From: Bog-473 sp963824195
GTDB taxonomy: Bacteria; Actinomycetota; Acidimicrobiia; Acidimicrobiales; RAAP-2
Direction of reading: 5' to 3'
Assembly: GCA_963824195.1 (NCBI GenBank)
Contig: CAWGOJ010000025.1
Location: forward strand, 62,001-126,000
Length of the DNA stretch: 64,000 nucleotides
Shown: positions 60,382 through 64,000 of the stretch, piece by piece
Layout: the number at the start of each line of letters is the position of its first letter
Position numbering within the stretch: position 1 is the first letter of the stretch
Position numbers and translations under genes: made by a program
Notes under the pieces: generated by a model
Told to the model about the DNA's origin: nothing
The model's database searches: none
What the model saw: the letters and a program-made list of their open reading frames with translations, nothing else

Positions 60382-61133
60382 GTGGTGACGACGCCCCCCT
60401 GGCGGGCAAGGTCGCCCTCGTCACCGGGGGCAGCCGCGGGCTCGGGCGGGCGATCGTGCTCGCCTTCGCGGCTGCCGGCGCAGACGTCGTGATCGCCAGC
60501 CGCAAGCTCGAGAACTGCCGGGCGGTGGCCGCCGAGGTCGAGGCCAAGGGTCGGCACGCCCTGCCCGTGGCGTGCCACGTGGGGCACTGGGACGAGGTCG
60601 ACGGCCTGGTCGAGCACGCCTATGGGGAGTTCGGCCGGATCGACGTGCTGGTCAACAACGCCGGCATGTCGCCGCTCTACCCCGATGTCACGGCGGTGAG
60701 CGAGGAGCTGTGGGACAAGGTGCTGGGCGTCAATCTGAAGGGCCCGTTCCGCCTCACGGCGCTCGTCGGCACGAGAATGGCGGCCGGCCCATATGGTGGG
60801 TCCATCATCAACGTCTCGAGCACCGGCTCGCTCCGCCCCGCGCCGCACATGCTGCCCTACGACGCCGCCAAGGCGGGTCTCAACGCCCTGACGGAGGGCT
60901 TCGCCAAGGCGTTCGGGCCGACGGTCCGGGTCAACTGCATCATGGCGGGACCGTTCCTGACCGACATCTCGAAGGCCTGGGACCAGTCGTCCGTAGAGCG
61001 CGGCATGCGGCACCACGCGCTGCAGCGGGCCGGCGAGGCCGAGGAGATCGTCGGCGCCGCCCTGTACTTCGCCACCGATGCCTCGTCGTACACGACGGGC
61101 GCGATCCTCCGCGTCGACGGCGGCATCCCGTGA
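60378..61133 (+). CDS. Short-chain dehydrogenase/reductase
   Basis: This 251-residue SDR has 'VTGGSRGLGRA', 'LVNNAGM', Ser in 'NVSSTGS' and 'YDAAKAG', and ends with the common 'GAILRVDGGIP'. It is part of an M20-SDR-DsbA-like overlapping gene string (GTGA overlap on each side). Substrate is unknown. Confidence 0.87.
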   Translation: MSGDDAPLAGKVALVTGGSRGLGRAIVLAFAAAGADVVIASRKLENCRAVAAEVEAKGRHALPVACHVGHWDEVDGLVEHAYGEFGRIDVLVNNAGMSPLYPDVTAVSEELWDKVLGVNLKGPFRLTALVGTRMAAGPYGGSIINVSSTGSLRPAPHMLPYDAAKAGLNALTEGFAKAFGPTVRVNCIMAGPFLTDISKAWDQSSVERGMRHHALQRAGEAEEIVGAALYFATDASSYTTGAILRVDGGIP

Positions 61134-61747
61134 CCGACACCGCCGACTTCTGGTTCGACCCCCTGTGCCCCTGGGCCTGGATCACCTCGCGGTGGATGCT
61201 CGAAGTCGAGCAGGTGCGCGATGTGCAGACCAACTGGCACGTCATGTCGCTCGCCATCCTCAATCAAGGCCGCGCGGAGCTCTCGGACGAGTACAAGGAG
61301 CGCATGGCCCGCGCCCTGGGTCCGGTGCGGATCTGCATGGCGGCCGAGCAGGCCAAGGGCCCGGACATCCTGCTCCCGCTCTACACGGCGCTGGGCACGC
61401 GGCTGCACGTCCAGCGGCGCGGGCGCGAGGAGGCTGAGGCCGAGGCGATTGTCACCGAGGCACTCGAGGAGGTCGGGCTCCCGACGTCGCTGGCCCAGGC
61501 CGCGACGTCGAGCGAGTACGACGAGGCGCTCGCGGCGTCACACCACGCGGGGATGCACCCTGTCGGCACCGACGTGGGCACGCCGGTCATCCACTTCAAC
61601 GGGAAGGCCATCTTCGGCCCGGTCGTCACCCCGGCCCCCAGGGGCGAGGCGGCGGGACGGCTGTGGGACGGCGTGCTCCTGTGCACCGGGACGGAGGGCT
61701 TCTTCGAGCTGAAGCGCACGAGGGACCGGCGGCCGAGCTTCGACTGA
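61130..61747 (+). CDS. DsbA-like protein with CPWAW motif (mycothiol-nitroreductase-like)
   Basis: This 205-residue thioredoxin-fold protein has an inserted helical domain. 'WFDPLCPWAWITSRWM' at the N-terminus matches the Rv2466c/DSBA family of actinobacteria, in which the first Cys is catalytic and may use mycothiol. Here the second Cys of CxxC is Ala-Trp, so a single-Cys mechanism is likely. 'VGTPVIHFNG' gives the cis-Pro loop. It overlaps the upstream SDR stop. Confidence 0.82.
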   Translation: MTDTADFWFDPLCPWAWITSRWMLEVEQVRDVQTNWHVMSLAILNQGRAELSDEYKERMARALGPVRICMAAEQAKGPDILLPLYTALGTRLHVQRRGREEAEAEAIVTEALEEVGLPTSLAQAATSSEYDEALAASHHAGMHPVGTDVGTPVIHFNGKAIFGPVVTPAPRGEAAGRLWDGVLLCTGTEGFFELKRTRDRRPSFD

Positions 61748-61770
61748 CGGCCGCCGCCCCTAAGCGCCGT
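61747..61770. terminator. Weak stop-codon inverted repeat
   Basis: The 5-bp arms ACGGC (61747-61751) and GCCGT (61766-61770) flank 14 bases. The left arm includes the last base of the DsbA-like stop and the loop contains the stop of the minus-strand gene (61760-61762). It is a possible terminator. Confidence 0.35.
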
Positions 61771-62017
61771 TCGGCACGAATCGGTACACCCACTCGTGGG
61801 GTGGGCCATCGTCGAGAAGCACGTAGAGCCCGCCGTGCTCCTCGATCTCGATCCTCGGGGGAAAGGACTCCAGCCGGCTGATGCACGGCCCCCCGTCGCA
61901 CTCAACGAAGAGCCGGTCGCCCGGTCGTATGGGAGCCTTGCCCGGGGCACTCCCGTACCAGTCGGCCGAATGCCTCGCCCCGGTGTCGTTGCGCGACCGC
62001 CCCGAGGTGAGGGCCAC
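61760..62017 (-). CDS. Small hypothetical protein, 85 residues
   Basis: GTG 62017 follows the membrane protein stop directly (TAG then GTG). The sequence ends in a coherent beta-rich part ('PGDRLFVECDGGPCISRLES', 'PPRIEIEEHGGLYVLLDDGP', 'HEWVYRFVP'). No family is recognised. Its tight coupling to the gene before it supports reality. Confidence 0.5.
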   Translation of the reverse strand: MALTSGRSRNDTGARHSADWYGSAPGKAPIRPGDRLFVECDGGPCISRLESFPPRIEIEEHGGLYVLLDDGPPHEWVYRFVPNGA

Positions 62018-62725
62018 CTATGACACCGCGACGGCCGGCGAGCCCACCGGGGCGCTCCGTCGTTGCCGGAGGAGGGATGCGCTCGTCACCAGCATGACGA
62101 CGATGAAGCCCACATAGGCACCCCAGCCGACCACCAGCCAGCCCTTCCCGTGGTAGCTGCTGAACGTCACGCCGATCCAGACTGCGAGAGCGTTGAACGC
62201 GGCGACGACCAAGCTCAGCCATCCGATCCACGGTCGGGCGACCTCGCCTCGCACCATGGCCAAGCCGAGCGCGCCGAGGAACACCGCCGTCATGACCGAG
62301 GTGGCGGAGAAGAAGATCGTGTTCAGGTCCCCCAGCATCCGCACCAGGCTGAGATCCGTGAGGCCGCCCGGCTGGGCCTCCATGAAGGCCATCACGGTGG
62401 TCGGCAGGGCCGCCAATGCAGTCGTGACGGCCACGGCGATCCCCGACCCGAGCACGATCGGGGCCAGTGACTCGACGCCGTCCTCCGCTCGACTCAGTAC
62501 GCGATGCAGGTACCCGGCGAACCACACGAGCACCCCGGCGGCGAAAAAGTCGAAAATCATGCCCGCTTGGAGCGCGGTCCGGTGACCGTGGACCCAGGCC
62601 AGCGTCGCCGCCGGAGTGGCGTCGACGCGCGGCTGTTGGGGATAGATGAACCCCGAGAGCACCGCGAGCACCACGAAGGCGAGCCCGCTCAACGCGCCGA
62701 TCCGCTCGAACGTACGGTCGTTCAT
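62018..62725 (-). CDS. Polytopic membrane protein, 235 residues
   Basis: ATG 62725 has an AAGGGGG site. About six hydrophobic helices are visible, including 'LAFVVLAVLSGFIY' and 'VGWGAYVGFIVVMLVTSASL'. The topology resembles DUF4386-like or DoxX-neighbouring actinobacterial proteins, but I cannot name the family firmly. It is followed directly by the small gene 61760-62017. Confidence 0.65.
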   Translation of the reverse strand: MNDRTFERIGALSGLAFVVLAVLSGFIYPQQPRVDATPAATLAWVHGHRTALQAGMIFDFFAAGVLVWFAGYLHRVLSRAEDGVESLAPIVLGSGIAVAVTTALAALPTTVMAFMEAQPGGLTDLSLVRMLGDLNTIFFSATSVMTAVFLGALGLAMVRGEVARPWIGWLSLVVAAFNALAVWIGVTFSSYHGKGWLVVGWGAYVGFIVVMLVTSASLLRQRRSAPVGSPAVAVS

Positions 62726-62878
62726 TACGATTCCCCCTTTTCGTCCCCGTAGGGACGCCGCCAATATAGGACCGACGTTGCTCCCGTGCCCGGATCGCAT
62801 CGTGGGGCTGCGTAAGGGCACACCAGATCATGTGACGCACGGCATCCCGTGCCGGGCGAGCGTTCGACGACGTTTTTT

Positions 62879-62892
62879 GGGGTATACACCCC
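62879..62892. promoter_or_regulatory. Near-perfect palindrome just before the hydrolase start
   Basis: GGGGTATACACCCC is symmetric except at one pair and lies two bases before the GTG at 62895, after a T6 run. It could be an operator or a -10 region (TATACA) with repressor overlap. Confidence 0.35.
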
Positions 62893-62894
62893 CC

Positions 62895-63755
62895 GTGGAA
62901 TCCGACGGCGTTCACCGGCGAGTCGTTGACATGGGTCGGCGGTCGTGCGAGGTGCTAGAAGCCGGCGATTGGCGGGACCACACGATCGTACTGCTGCATG
63001 GTTGGCCCGAGACATCCCATGCGTGGGTACCGGTGATGGAGCTCGCATGCAGCCGCGCTCACCTCGTTGCCATCGACCTTCCGGGCATCGCAGGATCGAA
63101 GGCTTTGCGCGGTGACGGGACCAAGGCCCAAATGGCTCACGCGGTCCACGAGGTCATCACGAAAATGGAGTTGGAACAGGTCACCCTCGTGGGCCAGGAC
63201 GTCGGCGGCATGGTCGCGTACGCGTATTTGTGGGGGTTCGCCGACGTCTCGCGCTGCGTGATCATGGATGTGGTCATCCCCGGCGTCGATCCGTGGGACG
63301 ATGTGCTCAGGAATCCAGCTATCTGGCACTTCGCATTCCATGCGGTTCCCGAGTTGCCCGAGATCCTCGTGCGGGGGCACGAACGCCCCTACTTCGACTT
63401 CTTCTACGACTCCTTGTCACACGACTCTTCAAAGCTCACGTCGGAGGCGCGCGACATGTACGCCGAGGCGTATGCCGGTGCACCGGAACTGAGCGCAGGG
63501 TTTGACTGGTACCGGGCGTTTGCCGAGGACGCACGCACGAATCGGAGCCGAAGCCGCGATGCAACGCCTGCGATGCCGCTGCTCTACCTGCGAGGGGAGC
63601 ATGAGGGTGGCAACATAGGCGCTTATGCAGCCGGGCTGCGGTCCGCCGGCATCAAGTCGGTGCAGCACCGACTCGTCCCCCATGCCGGCCATTTCCCGCC
63701 CGAGGAGTCACCAGCCGAAACCTGGAGGATGATCAGCGAGTTCGCCGCGATCTGA
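62895..63755 (+). CDS. Epoxide-hydrolase-like alpha/beta hydrolase
   Basis: This 286-residue protein from GTG 62895 has the oxyanion motif 'LLHGWPETSHAW', the nucleophile elbow 'LVGQDVGGMVAY' (Asp, as in epoxide hydrolases and dehalogenases) and the catalytic His in 'PHAGHFPPEE'. A lid domain follows the core. It probably opens epoxides or removes halides. GC and codon use are slightly lower than neighbours. The frame is open upstream but without protein-like sequence. Confidence 0.8.
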   Translation: MESDGVHRRVVDMGRRSCEVLEAGDWRDHTIVLLHGWPETSHAWVPVMELACSRAHLVAIDLPGIAGSKALRGDGTKAQMAHAVHEVITKMELEQVTLVGQDVGGMVAYAYLWGFADVSRCVIMDVVIPGVDPWDDVLRNPAIWHFAFHAVPELPEILVRGHERPYFDFFYDSLSHDSSKLTSEARDMYAEAYAGAPELSAGFDWYRAFAEDARTNRSRSRDATPAMPLLYLRGEHEGGNIGAYAAGLRSAGIKSVQHRLVPHAGHFPPEESPAETWRMISEFAAI

Positions 63756-63800
63756 TCTATTGACCGATCGACCTCGTCCGGCCTGGTGCAATCGCCCCCC

Positions 63801-64000
63801 TCAGCCGCCACGGGGTTGCTGGCGGGTCTTTCGCCACAGGTCGGTGATCTGCACCCCCACCTCCGAGAGCAGCTCACGGAGGAGCGGCAGCGACAGCCCG
63901 AGGACGTTGGACGGGACACCGTCGATGCCATGCACGAAAGGCCCCCCGTAGCCCTCAATGCTGAACGCGCCGGCCAGTGCCAACGCCTCGCCGCTGGCGG
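63801..64000 (-). CDS. maf: Maf-like nucleoside-triphosphate pyrophosphatase, C-terminal part
   Basis: The last 65 residues of a Maf/YhdE-family protein are present: 'SGEALALAGAFSIEGYGGPF', 'VHGIDGVPSNVLGLSLPLL' and 'LLSEVG'. The family hydrolyses non-canonical or pyrimidine NTPs and is linked to septum control. The frame runs open past the window end, so the start is outside. Its 3' end faces the hydrolase gene. Confidence 0.8.
   Translation of the reverse strand, partial: ASGEALALAGAFSIEGYGGPFVHGIDGVPSNVLGLSLPLLRELLSEVGVQITDLWRKTRQQPRGG

Overview
The window is very GC-rich double-stranded DNA with frequent GTG starts, 4-base ATGA/GTGA gene overlaps and AGGAGG-type ribosome sites. That fits a high-GC actinobacterium. 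Secreted 'YWLVASDGGxFxFG' repeat proteins, a polyprenol-phosphate mannosyltransferase (MptB type), ergothioneine genes, a CPWAW-type DsbA homologue and an MFS-MarR fusion make a member of the Acidimicrobiia or a relative the best guess. This is an inference; there is no rRNA or tRNA in the window to confirm it.

Left region. Positions 1-5.9 kb hold a run of overlapping phage-type genes on the plus strand. They are an Xis-like HTH (cut by the window edge), a RepA-like AAA ATPase, a small PD-(D/E)XK nuclease, a SWIM zinc-finger gene broken by a stop codon, a terminase large subunit, a second HTH protein and several small unknowns. No portal, capsid or integrase is visible. Positions 6-15.6 kb form a low-density accessory zone: a VOC protein, an ABC-2 exporter pair, a Nudix hydrolase, a Tdi1-type immunity-like protein, several small orphan genes, short palindromic repeats and a lipoprotein whose Thr-rich tail is frame-shifted. 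A 1750-residue secreted sedolisin (S53) peptidase follows at 15.6-20.9 kb. It has a beta-propeller inserted in its catalytic domain and a 661-bp tandem duplication in its tail.

Core region. A type II fatty-acid operon (fabD-fabG-acpP-fabF, 21.5-24.9 kb) is followed by an SGNH hydrolase and a convergent trpCFBA operon. After these come an MFS-MarR fusion, a nitronate monooxygenase, an SDR, a thioesterase, msrA, and a PadR regulator with an ABC exporter that shows frame anomalies. Next are egtB-egtD (ergothioneine) and an envelope glycolipid locus: a YfhO-like membrane protein, sqdB (UDP-sulfoquinovose synthase) and an MptB-like mannosyltransferase.

Right region. Positions 46-63.8 kb look like a catabolic or detoxification neighbourhood. 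It contains a decayed PPOX gene, NTF2-like and EthD-like proteins, two SDRs and a phosphonate-monoesterase-like sulfatase-superfamily enzyme. It also contains an ArsR-type regulator with a near-consensus promoter that predicts a leaderless mRNA, a cytochrome P450, an APH-like kinase, a second nitronate monooxygenase, a nitroreductase, DUF2237, SRPBCC, M20 peptidase, SDR, DsbA-like and epoxide-hydrolase-like proteins. The 3' end of a maf gene closes the window. Convergent gene pairs repeatedly share small palindromes that contain both stop codons, which suggests compact two-way terminators.
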